Assembly (NCBI GenBank): GCA_947579605.1
Contig: OX388321.1
Coordinates: 16,607,614-16,671,613 of the forward strand
Length of the DNA stretch: 64,000 bases
Direction: 5' to 3'
Source of the DNA: Athripsodes cinereus
Lineage: Eukaryota > Arthropoda > Insecta > Trichoptera > Leptoceridae
Under the pieces are notes generated by a model, which was given only the letters and a program-made list of their open reading frames with translations, was not told where the DNA came from and did not search any database. The position numbers and the translations under genes are program-made. Positions 33,096 through 43,550 of this stretch are shown here, in pieces. Within the stretch, counting starts at the first letter, position 1, and every line of letters begins with the position of its first letter.

Positions 33096-34197
33096 TAAGA
33101 AAACATCACAATTTCAATTTACTGTTTTTTATTATTACTATGTTTATGGGACTACGTCCTTTCTAAAACGCTATGTGCATTTTTTTAACGGAGATACTTA
33201 TAATAAAATGTAGCAATGAAAAGAAAAGTTTTGAATCCTATTAAGTACATATAATATCAGAAGAGAATAACAAAGCAACACAAAAATAGCCAAAATGTGT
33301 CAATATTCTAGTATTGTCTTAATGTTTATTAATAGACTGTTGAAATAACTTTATTTTTTTTCTCGGATATTGCAGGAGTCCTTGGACTCCTATTTATCCA
33401 TAATTAATGTATATAATAGGTAATAGCTCGAAAGTATTTTTCTCAGTTTTATGTCGAAATCACGAAACAAATATGTGCTTTTAATAACACACATTTACTA
33501 CAGCCTCTTTTTTTATTCTCCTCTAATAACAATGCTTCACGGTTCTTCTGGTTCTAAAACTCTTATAATAACAATAATACCTAATAAAAGTAGTATTAAT
33601 AATAACATTCTTATAATTAGAATGACTTACAATGTCGTATAAAAATAAAATAAAATAGGTAATAAAACCTCCAACTAGCATGTTAAACGTTATTGCCTAC
33701 ATTATTCTTTCCTGTATCTCTTTGTTTTTAATTATTACTGGTCTTCTTCTTATTCTTCTTGTGGTTTTACAACCAACATCCAATAAACTAATTTAGTGGA
33801 TTATTTAGTATGGGAGCTATTATATAATATAACTGTTAAGTACCATTTTCCTTGGTTCGTGAATTTAATGTTTACAGATGAGAACAACCTTTTACCATTA
33901 GTTTTTTTTTCTTTCTTAATCATTTCGAATTTTGCGCATTAATTATTTTCACATCACTCGCCACAAGGGTGAAGACTGTAAAGTTGAGTGGTATAATTTT
34001 TTAGACAATAAATAATGATAATAAGTAATAGTGATCTTATTCTTACTCAAGAGACATGTGTGACATTTTTAATTTGGTGATTTTCATGTTTTTGCTTTAT
34101 TTAATCATATTTTCCATGACTTTGACTATTATTTTACGCTTTTGAAGTAAAAGTAATTGAATATTTTGATTGATACAAGGCTATTTTGTAATCTCTT
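33096..34197. other. Unassigned AT-rich DNA
   Basis: A tiny inverted repeat AGGAGTCC-TT-GGACTCCT sits at about 33374-33391. A 63-residue plus frame at 33451-33642 shows no motif. Confidence 0.4.
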
Positions 34198-34296
34198 AAC
34201 ATTTTTAATTATTAAGAATTAGTTTATCATGTACTACACCACTTAAATTATGTGGTGTAGTACATGATAAACTAATTCTAAAAAATTAAAAATGTT
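34198..34296. repeat. Inverted repeat, 45-bp arms
   Basis: Arms 34198-34242 and 34252-34296 are complementary with two mismatches and a 9-nt loop. The inner part is TTTATCATGTACTACACCAC and its complement. No flanking target duplication was found. It resembles the fold-back terminal repeats of the Penelope-like copies nearby, but lacks the ribozyme motif and ATG. Confidence 0.85.
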
Positions 34297-34481
34297 TCGT
34301 GAATACCACATGGTTAGTGCCAATAAAATCAAACAAATTCTTATCATTTTATTAAATTTTATTGAATAATCGTTCAAATTCTTATATTTTGTCATACGTA
34401 CTTCATCAAAGGGATATGATTGTCACTGATTTTATTTTCACTCAAATAGTAAAACTCCATTTTAATAAATATTGATTGTGC

Positions 34482-34601
34482 AGTAAAACACTTTTTGAAG
34501 TTTTAATATTGTCAGTTACACGTGTTAGTTAAGTTCATACTATGAATAATATAAGCTCATATTCTTAGTATGAACTTAAAAATTCAAAAAGTGTTTTACT
34601 T
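34482..34601. repeat. Imperfect inverted repeat with a one-sided insert
   Basis: Outer arms AAAACACTTTTTGAA and TTCAAAAAGTGTTTT and inner arms AAGTTCATACTATGAATA and TATTCTTAGTATGAACTT pair, but the left arm has about 26 extra bases around GTCAGTTACACGTGTTAG. The outer sequence recalls AAACACTTTTTACTTTCAC at 57852. Confidence 0.75.
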
Positions 34602-35128
34602 TACAACCAATGGATATGGCTGTATTGTTAAATTAGATTGTCAAAACTCTCTTAATTAAGTTTGCTTTCGATCGAAGCTCGTACACCGTAAGTTGGCTAC
34701 ATCTCTTTTAGAAATATTGTAGAGATTCCCATAAAAACTTCCTGATTTATTGGTAGTCCTCTAGATTTTAAGTTTATGTCGATCTGACTATTTTTATTGT
34801 CTCGTCATTAATAGTATTAATAGTAAATTATACTCGTGTTACATTTAAGTTATTTATTCCCCTAGAAATCTCAGGCTATATATATTTTGTAACAGTTATA
34901 ATTATTATTGTGTGAACTCTAAAAATCATAAGAAGCTTTTTTTAAATATTGATTTAGCCAATACTAAGAGTTCCATTATAATTCGTGTATTCGCCCGAAA
35001 GATCCTTAATTTAGTTTCAATGACATCGATATCAGAAGAAATCTTGAAATATAATAAAAATTTTTAATTGTAATGAAGACAGATAAATAAAATAAGCTTG
35101 AAAGAGATCCACCATTCTCCCGGATTCC
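34602..35128. other. Unassigned AT-rich DNA
   Basis: No supported feature. Confidence 0.4.
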
Positions 35129-35168
35129 ATAGAAGTCCCTAGACTTCTATGAAGACATCATAATATGA

Positions 35169-35218
35169 CTCTCATCATCAGGCTAGCGAAAAGCTTTTCG
35201 CTAGCCTGATGATGAGAG
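35169..35218. repeat. 50-bp perfect palindrome
   Basis: CTCTCATCATCAGGCTAGCG, AAAAG, then the exact reverse complement, with no spacer. Each half carries the CCTGATGATGAGAG core of the Penelope-like ribozyme motif, so this is a head-to-head junction of two terminal repeats. Confidence 0.95.
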
Positions 35219-35241
35219 CGGAAGAACTTGAAAGCTGGCTC
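35206..35241 (+). ncRNA. Hammerhead-like motif, perfect CTGATGA core
   Basis: CTGATGA (35206-35212), an extra T, GAGAGC, loop GGAA, GAACTT as the partly decayed stem II partner, then GAA and AGCTGGCT (self-complementary with a G-U wobble) and C (to 35241). The copies at 43.6 and 14.5 kb keep the perfect stem II partner (GCTCTT). Known Penelope-like elements carry hammerheads with very short stem III that act as dimers. Stem I could not be drawn convincingly. Confidence 0.5.
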
Positions 35242-35368
35242 GCGTCCAATAAAAAGTCACAGTGGATATACTATAAATAAGTATTTTATTTATAATTAAT
35301 TCAACATGAATTTCCACCAAGTACCGTCGGTTGAAAATATTAACTTTATAATAATAATTCATGGTTAA

Positions 35369-37224
35369 TGAAATATTGCGAAAAGTCGATGAAGAAAATA
35401 GTTCTATAATAATAAGTCAAAGTTTAAATTTTTTTAATATCTAAAATAAAACATTTCAATTTTCTTATTTTGGTCCGGCCAAGCAGCTATAATATCTATA
35501 CGGTCTACCTACTGTTTATGATATTCAAGCTTTTCCTTCATTGTGAGATAAAACAAAACTTTAACATAAACGTTCGAACAACTAAGCTAGAGAAATATAA
35601 ATTATGGAACTCTTTCCATGTAACGCAGCTAAAATAAATAAATTCTTATTTTATGTAAAATGTTTTCACCTGTGTAAGATGGCAGAAGGCTAATGTCAGT
35701 ACTTATCCCCACCTGTTTTAAATTACTTACTACGGAATTCTAAGTAACAGTTGCGAGATTTCAGTGTACGTACACCTCTCAGAAAATTTGCATAAGTCCT
35801 CTCAACCGTCACAGGTAAGAAGTGTTGTACCAAAACTGAAAATGCTCGATAAAATCGTTGTAATACCTACTTAAATTTCATGAACTTGGAATATGTTTAT
35901 CTGCTTCTTGCGATTCAATATTAGTCATAAGCTATCCGTAAACTCGCCTTCTATGCATTGAATAGTAAAACTAATTTCATGAAACTTTATAATGATTTAC
36001 AATAAAATCAAAGCTCAGTAAATCAAGAAGTAAATAAATAAATTTAAAAACTTAAATTTTTTTGTAAACACTTATATTTTTATTTTTGTAGACAATATTG
36101 TTTCGTCTCTTACTGAAACATTATCAATACTAAACTAAACAAAACAAATGGCTGAAAATACAGTGGTAGTGGTAGAGGGGGGGACAATAAATAAAACAAA
36201 TGCATTTTTACTGAGTTCACAAGTCAGGCATACAAAATTAGTGAGTTATCAGTAAGCCCACTTCAGGATAGTTTATTATCAGGATATATACAGATAATAA
36301 AAGAGATAAAATTTGTGGTGTATTAGAAAAATTAATTTCATATTTTGGCCAATGTTTTTAAGATAACCACTTTGTATTGAAAATTCCAACCGATGCCGAA
36401 AATGGGTATTGGCCATAGATCTATTTTTTTTTAATTCTAGAACTTTTCCTACTATCAAACGAATTGCAATCGTTCTTACGTCATCATGTAAGAAGTCTTT
36501 ACTCCATTATAATCTTTATCCATATCATCTCTTCTTTAACACAAATACGGTCCTTCTAATATCCAGTTTTCAACAATGTCAATTTAGCCATTCCATAAAC
36601 AATATCCACGATTTTTTTCTAGAATATCATCACATACTTCACAATCAGCAGTTCGCTTATAAAATAAAATTATTCAACTTCTGAAATACGCCGAGAAAAG
36701 CTTAAATGAATAAACTTACAATGTAATGTAGTATGAGGAGCTTTATAATAACAATTCCAACACTTTGCCACATACCTAAACACTTTCATGATTTATACAA
36801 AAGTTTGTTACACCTTTAATTTATACCCTTACCTTTAATGGTATTATATGCCTCATGGTTTAATTGCTGTAAATTTAATCAAGAACAATGTATGTACATT
36901 AAGCTGGATCATTTTTTAACTTTTCCACCTTCTTATGTGGCACAATAGAAAGAAGGTGCCAAATCATGTCAAAATGATATAATATGTTTAACAATATATT
37001 TTAATCTCCCTGCCTCAAGATTGAATCAAAAAAAATAATATATCAAGAAAAATAACAGTTCAGGAAATGTTTTTAAAGCGAATATTTTTTTCTTAGAGGA
37101 TGCCTTCACAACGTAGGATCCTAACCACTAAATGATCTCGGCCAGAGGATGCCTTCAAAGTAATATCAATTAGAATGATTAACATTTATTTATTATTGGA
37201 AGAAAATTATAAAGTATTAATTAT
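35369..37224. other. Unassigned AT-rich DNA
   Basis: A 91-residue plus frame at 36409-36684 is low in complexity and unrecognised. No repeat was identified. Confidence 0.4.
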
Positions 37225-37430
37225 TTATTGTGAAAGAAGGACGCCTGGGCCGATGGCACCCTTGCGGATGGAAGATTAATACGCTGTTCCTATCACAACA
37301 ACATAAGAGCGCAGAGAATGTCGTGGGAAGAGGTGACACAATTGGCACAGAGTCGCTCTGAATGGAGGAGGCTGATTTCTGTCCTGTGCTCCCGAGAGGA
37401 ACGTTGAGGGCAATGATGATGATGATGAAT
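37225..37430 (+). pseudogene. LINE 3' end (family C) with (GAT)n tail
   Basis: The frame from 37318 reads MSWEEVTQLAQSRSEWRR, LISVLCSREER, then TGA at 37405-37407. It is the extreme C-terminus of a LINE polyprotein; the Trp missing at 21.1 kb is intact here. A (GAT)n microsatellite follows at 37413-37428. Upstream, 37228-37300 is related but frameshifted. Confidence 0.7.
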
Positions 37431-37784
37431 TATTTATAGTTACACGTGTTACAAAAGGTTATGTCAAAATCAAATATTGCGTGTAAGTTTTTCGTACTGT
37501 GCTCAAAGAAAACTTTAACGTAAAAATTTCTCCTTACAACCGTGATTCAGGTTAATGTACATATAATATCATTCATCAAATAATTCCTTTTGGTACTTCA
37601 TTCATTGTTGTTGTTTCACTGTTTTCCCTGAAGAATAGTTTAAAATGGTTTTCGTTTATATTTTCGTATTAGATTTGCCAACCCCACACACAAAACCCGC
37701 ACATTAAGTAAATAAACCTTTTACGTTAGGTACGCAATAATAGATATGTAAGTTTTTGAGTAATTATTTATTATTAATTACATC

Positions 37785-37960
37785 CATCCACCCCATCAGG
37801 GCATTACCCTCAAGAGGGGAGGGTAGCTAGCGTAATAAATTAACAAGCCATCCTCTCCGTGCCAACAAAAGCTAAAATATTCAGGATGGATGGCATAGCT
37901 TAAACGTATTTTTTTTAAGAATATCTGTGTTTTGTTGAGCGATCGAAAACTTGCATAAAA
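37785..37960 (-). repeat. Family A, diverged copy
   Basis: CCCCATCAGGGCATTACCCT, GAGGGTAGCTAGCG, CCATCCTCTCCGTGCCAACA, then AAATATTCAGGATGGATGGC. The (TAG)n tail is lost and the 5' end is decayed. Confidence 0.6.
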
Positions 37961-38089
37961 TGAAAAGAAAAATAAGGTACAACAAAGAATTTAATTATTT
38001 ATTATATTACATAAACGGCTAATGCTTTTTTACAAAAAACGTAAATAATAAAAAATATCACAAATTTCTTATTCATTCAAAGCATTTTA

Positions 38090-38335
38090 TACTTGCTATA
38101 CCACCAGTAATCAGCGGATTAACTGCATGTAACTGTAATTAAAATTCACAAACTCAAAAAAGTAAAACATTAAGGATTGGTGGCATGCTTCATTGCTGAA
38201 TTGTAGACGTCAATTATCTTATATGTGAAACTTTATGTACACCCTACTTTTACATGACACTTGAAAATTTATGGAAAATAATAGGAGACCAGTTCTTTAT
38301 CGGGGAATCAACGGGGTAATCGTTTCAGTATTAAT
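38090..38335 (-). repeat. Family A, near full-length diverged copy
   Basis: ATACCACCAGTAATCAGCGG, ACTGCATGTAACTG, TTAAGGATTGGTGGCATG, ACATGACACTTGAAAATTTA, AGGAGACCAGTTCTTTATCG, AACGGGG follow the order of 53214-53472 to the 5' end. Confidence 0.65.
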
Positions 38336-38699
38336 TAAATAAATAACGTATTTGTTCGAATGTTTAATGTTGTATGTACAAATAAGCCGATTTAACTGTG
38401 ATGTTTAACATTATTACAATATACATGCAAGTTGAGCGTATTTCGCTTTCCTTTAGTTTCACTATTAGGCTTGAAATATTTAGTACATTTTTGTTATAAG
38501 CAGTGGCGAGACTAGATTTTTCACATCGGTCATGATTTGTAAAAATGTACTATTAATTTCACTTCTAAGCGAGTTGATGGCCTTGAGAATAATAGAATAT
38601 ATGTAAAAATGAACTATTTCACCTGTAAACGAGTGGATAGTCTTGAGAATAATAGGAAACTTATTTTCAAATTATATAAGTACGTGTTATTAAGATATA
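38336..38699. other. Unassigned AT-rich DNA
   Basis: An imperfect local duplication, CGAGTTGATGGCCTTGAGAA and CGAGTGGATAGTCTTGAGAA, lies at 38570 and 38630. No gene. Confidence 0.4.
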
Positions 38700-39425
38700 T
38701 TATAAAGAAGAGGAAATGAAAGAACAGTATGCCAGGTAATGATTGACAACGAAGTGTTAGAGCAAGTTGACAAATGTGTGTACTTAGGTAGTTTGTTCAC
38801 GAGAGATGGGAAGTGTGAAAGCGATATTGAAAGGAGAAAAGTTGCTGGCAATAAGGTAAATGGTGCAATCCGACCAATAATTGTAAATAGAAACATATCC
38901 ACCACAGCTAAAAGGTTGGTGCACTCTGCTATATTAGTGCCAACACTTATGTATGCAAGTGAGACGTGGACATGGTTAAAGAAGGATGAAAGTGGCATAA
39001 ATGCAGTGGAAATAAGATCGTTGAGAAGAATGTGTGGTAAAGGTCTGAGAGATCGTGTGCGTAACAGTGATATACGAAAGGAATGTGGAATGAAAGTTGG
39101 TGTAATAACAAGGATGAATGTAAATAAGTTAAGATGGATTGGGCACGTGGAAAGAATGAATGAGGACAGAATGACTAAGATGATATATTTGGCTGAGAGG
39201 AATGGTGCTCGGAGACGTGGACGTCCGAGGATTAAATGGCAAAATCATTTAAATCAAATCCTACAGGACGGTCACATGTTGAGCACATTGAACAGGAGAG
39301 CATGCATGAGGGATTGTATGACAGTGACGGAAGCGAAAGATGTATGCAAGGATAGAAGGAAGTGGCGCTCGATCCTTTCTGCCTACCCCGCGAGGGAAGC
39401 GGCGTGATGGTATGTATGTATATAT
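38700..39425 (+). mobile_element. 5'-truncated LINE with (TATG)n tail
   Basis: Holds the polyprotein frame described below. The stop is followed at once by TGGTA and a short (TATG)n tail (39410-39425). The last bases, GCCTACCCCGCGAGGGAAGC and GGCGTGATGGTA, closely parallel the end of family A (TACCCCACTTGTGGGATATG, CCGTGATGGTA), including a CCC...GGG hairpin. Confidence 0.8.
38706..39407 (+). CDS. LINE polyprotein, region after the reverse transcriptase (partial)
   Basis: An open frame from 38706 (first ATG 38739) to the stop at 39405-39407. It starts at the end of the reverse transcriptase: EVLEQVDKCVYLGSLFTRDG (thumb-region YLGS motif), ILVPTLMYASETWTW (the YGSETW-type motif), then RRMCGKGLRDRVRNSDIRKE, RWIGHVERM, RRRGRPRIKWQNHL and a short tail SAYPAREAA. 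These are the conserved blocks after the catalytic domain of non-LTR reverse transcriptases in arthropods. The YXDD catalytic block is missing, so it cannot copy RNA. The frame is open for over 230 codons, suggesting a recent insertion. A 102-residue frame on the opposite strand is noise. Confidence 0.85.
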   Translation, partial: RRGNERTVCQVMIDNEVLEQVDKCVYLGSLFTRDGKCESDIERRKVAGNKVNGAIRPIIVNRNISTTAKRLVHSAILVPTLMYASETWTWLKKDESGINAVEIRSLRRMCGKGLRDRVRNSDIRKECGMKVGVITRMNVNKLRWIGHVERMNEDRMTKMIYLAERNGARRRGRPRIKWQNHLNQILQDGHMLSTLNRRACMRDCMTVTEAKDVCKDRRKWRSILSAYPAREAA

Positions 39426-39603
39426 TATTAAGATACTCATCAATTACCTTAGATTTTAAATCGAGAAACCAGAAGTGTTCTTGTTGCGAAAAATTAGAAC
39501 ACCATATTAAATCTTAAACGGTCAAGTCAACCAATCAATATTATAAATAGATATAGGTGTATTTCTTATTATAATATAGGTATTGTCTTAAAACTCAAAT
39601 TAA
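39426..39603. other. Unassigned AT-rich DNA
   Basis: Short unique gap before the next insertion. Confidence 0.35.
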
Positions 39604-39616
39604 TCGATAAATTAGT

Positions 39617-39773
39617 ATTAAAATGAATTTAAAAACACTGTATAATTTCCAAATTAAATTTATTCACCTCTGAATAAATTGCGTGAATAAATTTAATTTG
39701 GAAATTATACAGTTTTTTTAAATTCATTTTAATTATAATGAATTTCCAAAGTGTTAACACAAAAACATTTGAT
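39617..39773 (+). mobile_element. Minimal Penelope-like insertion with 13-bp TSD
   Basis: A 157-bp element bounded by the perfect target duplication TCGATAAATTAGT (39604-39616 and 39774-39786). It consists of an inverted repeat with 49-bp arms (39619-39667 and 39683-39731, one mismatch), then ATG at 39738 starting MNFQSVNTKTFD. The element ends 36 nt into this frame. No ribozyme motif was found here. The peptide resembles the one at 60859 (MNFHSVNTKTLE). Confidence 0.85.
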
Positions 39774-39786
39774 TCGATAAATTAGT

Positions 39787-40235
39787 GTTTTACTCGATAT
39801 ACAAAACTTAAATTAAAATTAATTTCAAAGTTGAATACGGTTACATGTACATAATATATTTTTTCGTGGCCGTGGTGGAAGATTCAAAATAAGGTAAATG
39901 TTGAAAATACAATTTTTAAGATTTATTTTAAGGCATGCGTTGCATATTTGCATGTATGGAAGGCACGCCGCTGATGATATTATGTAGGTACTCTGTATTT
40001 ATACCTACGACAAACGTATAAATTGCCTTGTAAAGTTTTAATCACTTTTCAAACGATATAATATATTATTCAGAAATTTTGGGGGAAAGCAAAACATGGC
40101 AATGTGTATTCGCTCTTATTACCCACACTTACCGTTTGAAATTCTTGGAATACCTTCAAACTACACATGTTCACATATTATTACATACACCCGCCCACTA
40201 AATTTTAGACACTATGCAGACGAGGCGATATGTAT
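39787..40235. other. Unassigned AT-rich DNA
   Basis: No supported feature. Confidence 0.4.
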
Positions 40236-40493
40236 CGTGGATATTTCAAGTAAATCATAATTCGCAAAGATAAAATAAATGTTTCCATACACCTGTACAT
40301 TTGAGCTCACAATTTTGTTTTAGTATATATAATGGGCTAACAATCCATTGGATTGGTCTGCAACGTGGATATTTCAAGTAAATCATAAGTCGCAAAGATA
40401 AACTAAATGTTTCTATACACGTGTGCATTTGACCTCACAATTTTGTTTAAGTATATGTAATGGGCTTACAATCCATGGGATTGGTCTGCAACG
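40236..40493 (-). repeat. Tandem duplication, two 128-bp units
   Basis: GGATATTTCAAGTAAATCAT recurs at 40239 and 40367; the units match throughout, through AATGGGCT(A/T)ACAATCCAT to GATTGGTCTGCAACG, with scattered substitutions. On the minus strand it sits just after the LINE frame at 40511-40780 and is probably that element's 3' UTR. Confidence 0.8.
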
Positions 40494-40795
40494 CGTTTGG
40501 ATTTTATATTTCATTCCTCCCTATTCTCAACCAGTCTCTTCAACTCTACGTATGAACCACAGATCGTGTCCCTCTTCAGTTGGTCCATATAAGCGTCTCT
40601 TGGTCGGCCTTTGCCATTTATTCCTTCGGTCCCACCCTCCACGATGGCGATAAGCAGTCCTGGGTGCCTGATGTTGTGGCCAATCCAGTGAGCTCGTTGT
40701 TGACTGATTCTTTTAAAGAGTTGCCTTTTTGTATATCGTTTAAGTATATTTTGTATAATTTGTTTTTTTACCTTTTTCATATAGGTATATATTGA
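40494..40795 (-). pseudogene. LINE C-terminal remnant
   Basis: The minus strand (40780 to 40511) reads KRQLFKRISQQRAHWIGHNI, RHPGLLIAIVEGGTEGINGK, GRPRDAYMDQLKRDTICGSY and VELKRLVENREE, then a stop. The RxxxWIGHxxRHxxLL...EGxxEGxxGxGRPRxxYMxQ pattern is the conserved tail of an arthropod LINE polyprotein; the family normally continues REEWR, so the stop is premature by about two residues. Upstream polymerase domains are absent. Confidence 0.75.
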
Positions 40796-41401
40796 AAATA
40801 GTGTTTTGTTTCAACAAATGAAATACGAGTTTTACAATTTAATCCACTCTAGTTTAGTTGTAGCAAAATCAATAAATATGAGTTTGGTATACATAAAAAG
40901 AATGACAAATACAAGTACAAATATTTTATTACAATGTATACTTCGTGATATCGTAATATCACATAAATGTAACCTAGTAAAAGTATTGGCAAAATCTTAT
41001 GGTGATATGTAGATCTCCGGTAAATTTTCAGATTGATAATATCAGCCTATTATATCTGACTAGCGTTTCAAGTTTCAAAACATTGATGAGAAGGTGTTCA
41101 TACTCTTAATCATTGTCAAAATATCTTAAACTACTTTTTTATTACTTTCATTAATGACGCATGACTAAATTCTGAACAAATTTCATTTACGTAGGTAAAT
41201 ATTAATTTAGTTACATACTTCTGAGTTACGGCTGTTTTGAAATGTTTCAGCAAAGATATATACAAACTTAAATATACTATATGAAATCCTTTGAAATAAA
41301 ATTAGTATAAAACTCTGTACAATATCACAAATCATTCAGCAGTATTACCATATGGATATTTGAACTGTATTGGTTTCTATGAGCTTATTTGAGGAAATTG
41401 G
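40796..41401. other. Unassigned AT-rich DNA
   Basis: A 68-residue plus frame at 40806-41012 is unrecognised. Confidence 0.4.
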
Positions 41402-41577
41402 GTTCGTCGGTAGCCTGGAGGTAGAGTCTCGGCCTCATGAACAGGGGGTCCGTGGTTCGGTCCCAGGTACCGGCAAACTCCCCTATCACGACACAAGTTT
41501 TAAGCTTACTGTGAAAGGTGTATAAGGTTGTATTTGGGTTTATTACAAAACCCAGATACATTTTTTTAAAAAAAAGG
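41402..41577 (+). mobile_element. tRNA-derived SINE (family S)
   Basis: GTTCGTCGGTAGCCTGGAGG (A-box-like), GGTCCGTGGTTCGGTCCCAG (B-box with one change), ACCGGCAAACTCCCC, AAGCTTACTGTGAAAGGTGT, GTATTTGGGTTTATTAC, ACCCAGATAC and an A-rich tail. Full-length relative to 57651. Confidence 0.85.
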
Positions 41578-42510
41578 TGTTTGAATTTTGAGTACATAAT
41601 AAGGTGTAATATACATATCCAATGCCTTATTTTTTGGTACGAAAATGACTAACCTTATGCTGTTGCATGCATTTCTTTTTTTCCATTGAGCAAGCCATTG
41701 TGTATTATTTTGTGAAACAGAAATTTATGAGAGTATATTTTTAGATAAGTATTTAAAATTCTTAATACATTTGTCTTAAAATCAAAGATTGATTTTGTCG
41801 GTCGTAAATTAAAATTCATCTGAGGTGATGATGTAGTAATTTAAATTCATTCACTTATAATCCAATAAGGAAACTATGAAAATCACCGTAAGAATTTTGA
41901 TTACATCGAACAATTTGATGAAATTGAAATGGTCTAAATTTGTCAGTATTATTACTTTCTAGTGTTCATAGAATCAGACAGAGAATGGTATGACATACTC
42001 TACCACTAATATACGAAAAGAATCTGAACATTCGCGAAAATAACGAAAACGCAAATATCTGTTGATTACATTCGCGAAAGTGAATATCGAATAAACAAAA
42101 TTTTGTAGTTTTTTGCTTACCTAAAACTGAGGCAATTATTTAATTATAAATACCTAAATTTATTGTATTTTTTTGATAAAAATTGTGAGTGAGTGTCCAC
42201 AAAGAACCATTGCAAGTATATTTCCATTGCAAAATTTCTCACAAGTGAGAAAATTAGTTGTTTAATCAAACGTATTAAACCAAGGATTCGTCCTCGCTGC
42301 GCCAATAAAAACAGTGTTTTTTATTTAAATATTTATTATCTAAATTAAAGAGATTTCATTAGACATTTCATAGAATTTTCAATGAGCAAAAAGAGTTCTG
42401 ATTTTTACCCATAAAATATTTCACACATACCTACTAGATTATCTAGCATATTTCACAGTGCACTCTTTAGTAACAATGTATTAGAATATAAACAATACTA
42501 CAAAACAATA
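41578..42510. other. Unassigned AT-rich DNA
   Basis: No supported feature. Confidence 0.4.
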
Positions 42511-42660
42511 CGGCCTCCAGAACAAGGGGTCCGTGGTTCGATCCCAGGTGCCGGCAAACTCCCCTTTCACGGCACAAGCTTTTAGCTTAGTGTGAAAGGT
42601 GCATAAGGTTGTATTTGGGTTTATAACAAAACCCAGATATATCTTTTAAAAAAAAAAAAA
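42511..42660 (+). mobile_element. tRNA-derived SINE (family S), 5'-truncated
   Basis: Starts inside the tRNA-like head at CGGCCTCCAGAAC, has the intact B-box GGTTCGATCCC, GCCGGCAAACTCCCC, the conserved body and an A12-type tail at 42649-42660. The A-box is missing, so it could not be transcribed from its own promoter. Confidence 0.8.
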
Positions 42661-43195
42661 TCAGTTATGTGTCAATTCGCTCAAAATCTTTCAGAAAGGA
42701 AGAGGTATTCACTTGGATATTTAAAAATTGTCATAGACAATTAAGTGAAATTCGAAATTCGTTACAATATCATAAACAGATATTTTTGCGAATTCGAATA
42801 TGGAACCTAGTACCTTCATACTCACTTACTGAAAGTATGAAGCAAAAGTAGATTCTGTTCTAGTATGATCATCACAGTATCTTGTGCCGTCAGCGGAATA
42901 TAAACGTTCTATAATGAAGTACCGACACTGTCATGATTCTATGTTGAAATTGTGGAAAATATAGAACCAGATATCTCTTCGGATTGAAGTATGTTTTATA
43001 ATAAAGATTTCTTTCAGAAAAAATAATCGAAGTGATTTCAGTGATGAAAATGAATATCATGAATGCAGATTTTTATCAGATATAAAATATTGGCGACCAA
43101 ACAAAATTATTCATCTCTTGATAAGTCCCTTACAAAATTCACCAAAGAAAAAACAATATAATTATTCTTCAAGGCAGATATTTATAAACTATTAT
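42661..43195. other. Unassigned AT-rich DNA
   Basis: No supported feature. Confidence 0.4.
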
Positions 43196-43290
43196 TAAAA
43201 AGTTGCGATGAGGTTTGCCATTGTAAACACAACCTGATTATCTCATTGTTTGTGCCGACCGTACATGTGGTAGCTATCATATTTCTGGAA
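43196..43290 (+). repeat. Family A fragment
   Basis: AGTTGCGATGAGGTTTGCCA, a TGTGCCGACC block and GTACATGTGGTAGCTATC follow family A middle-to-3' order with heavy decay. Confidence 0.35.
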
Positions 43291-43550
43291 GATTCCTATA
43301 TATCTTAATAGATTGATGATGAGATAGCTAAATTTAATTAAGTAGTTTTTTCGAGACATTGCTGATTTTAGAGTTAGTAGGTGCATAGTGTTTTGTTTCA
43401 GTGTGTAATTACGAGTTTACTCAAGTTACTTAGCAAAACACTGATTTGAATTTTGTGAAATTCAATTCTCATTGTAACCAATTATGTACTTAGTAATCTA
43501 AAAACTCGTCGGCACCAGTGATATGTTATACCTAGATTTGCAATATGAAT

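Larger units (their letters stand above)
35129..35345 (+). mobile_element. Penelope-like terminal repeat with palindrome and ORF start
   Basis: In order: a 10-bp inverted repeat (CATAGAAGTC-CCTA-GACTTCTATG), a 50-bp perfect palindrome (35169-35218), a hammerhead-like motif (35206-35241), CCAATAAAAAGTCACAGTGG, an AGTATTTTATTTATAATTAA segment, and an ATG at 35306 starting MNFHQVPSVENIN. That peptide start is identical to the one at 43721. The reading frame runs to a stop at 35368, but only the first 13 or so codons look like the element. The left boundary and target duplication were not found. Confidence 0.7.

Noticed and set aside
38690..38998. 102-residue minus-strand frame
   Set aside because: Antisense of the LINE polyprotein frame at 38706-39407.
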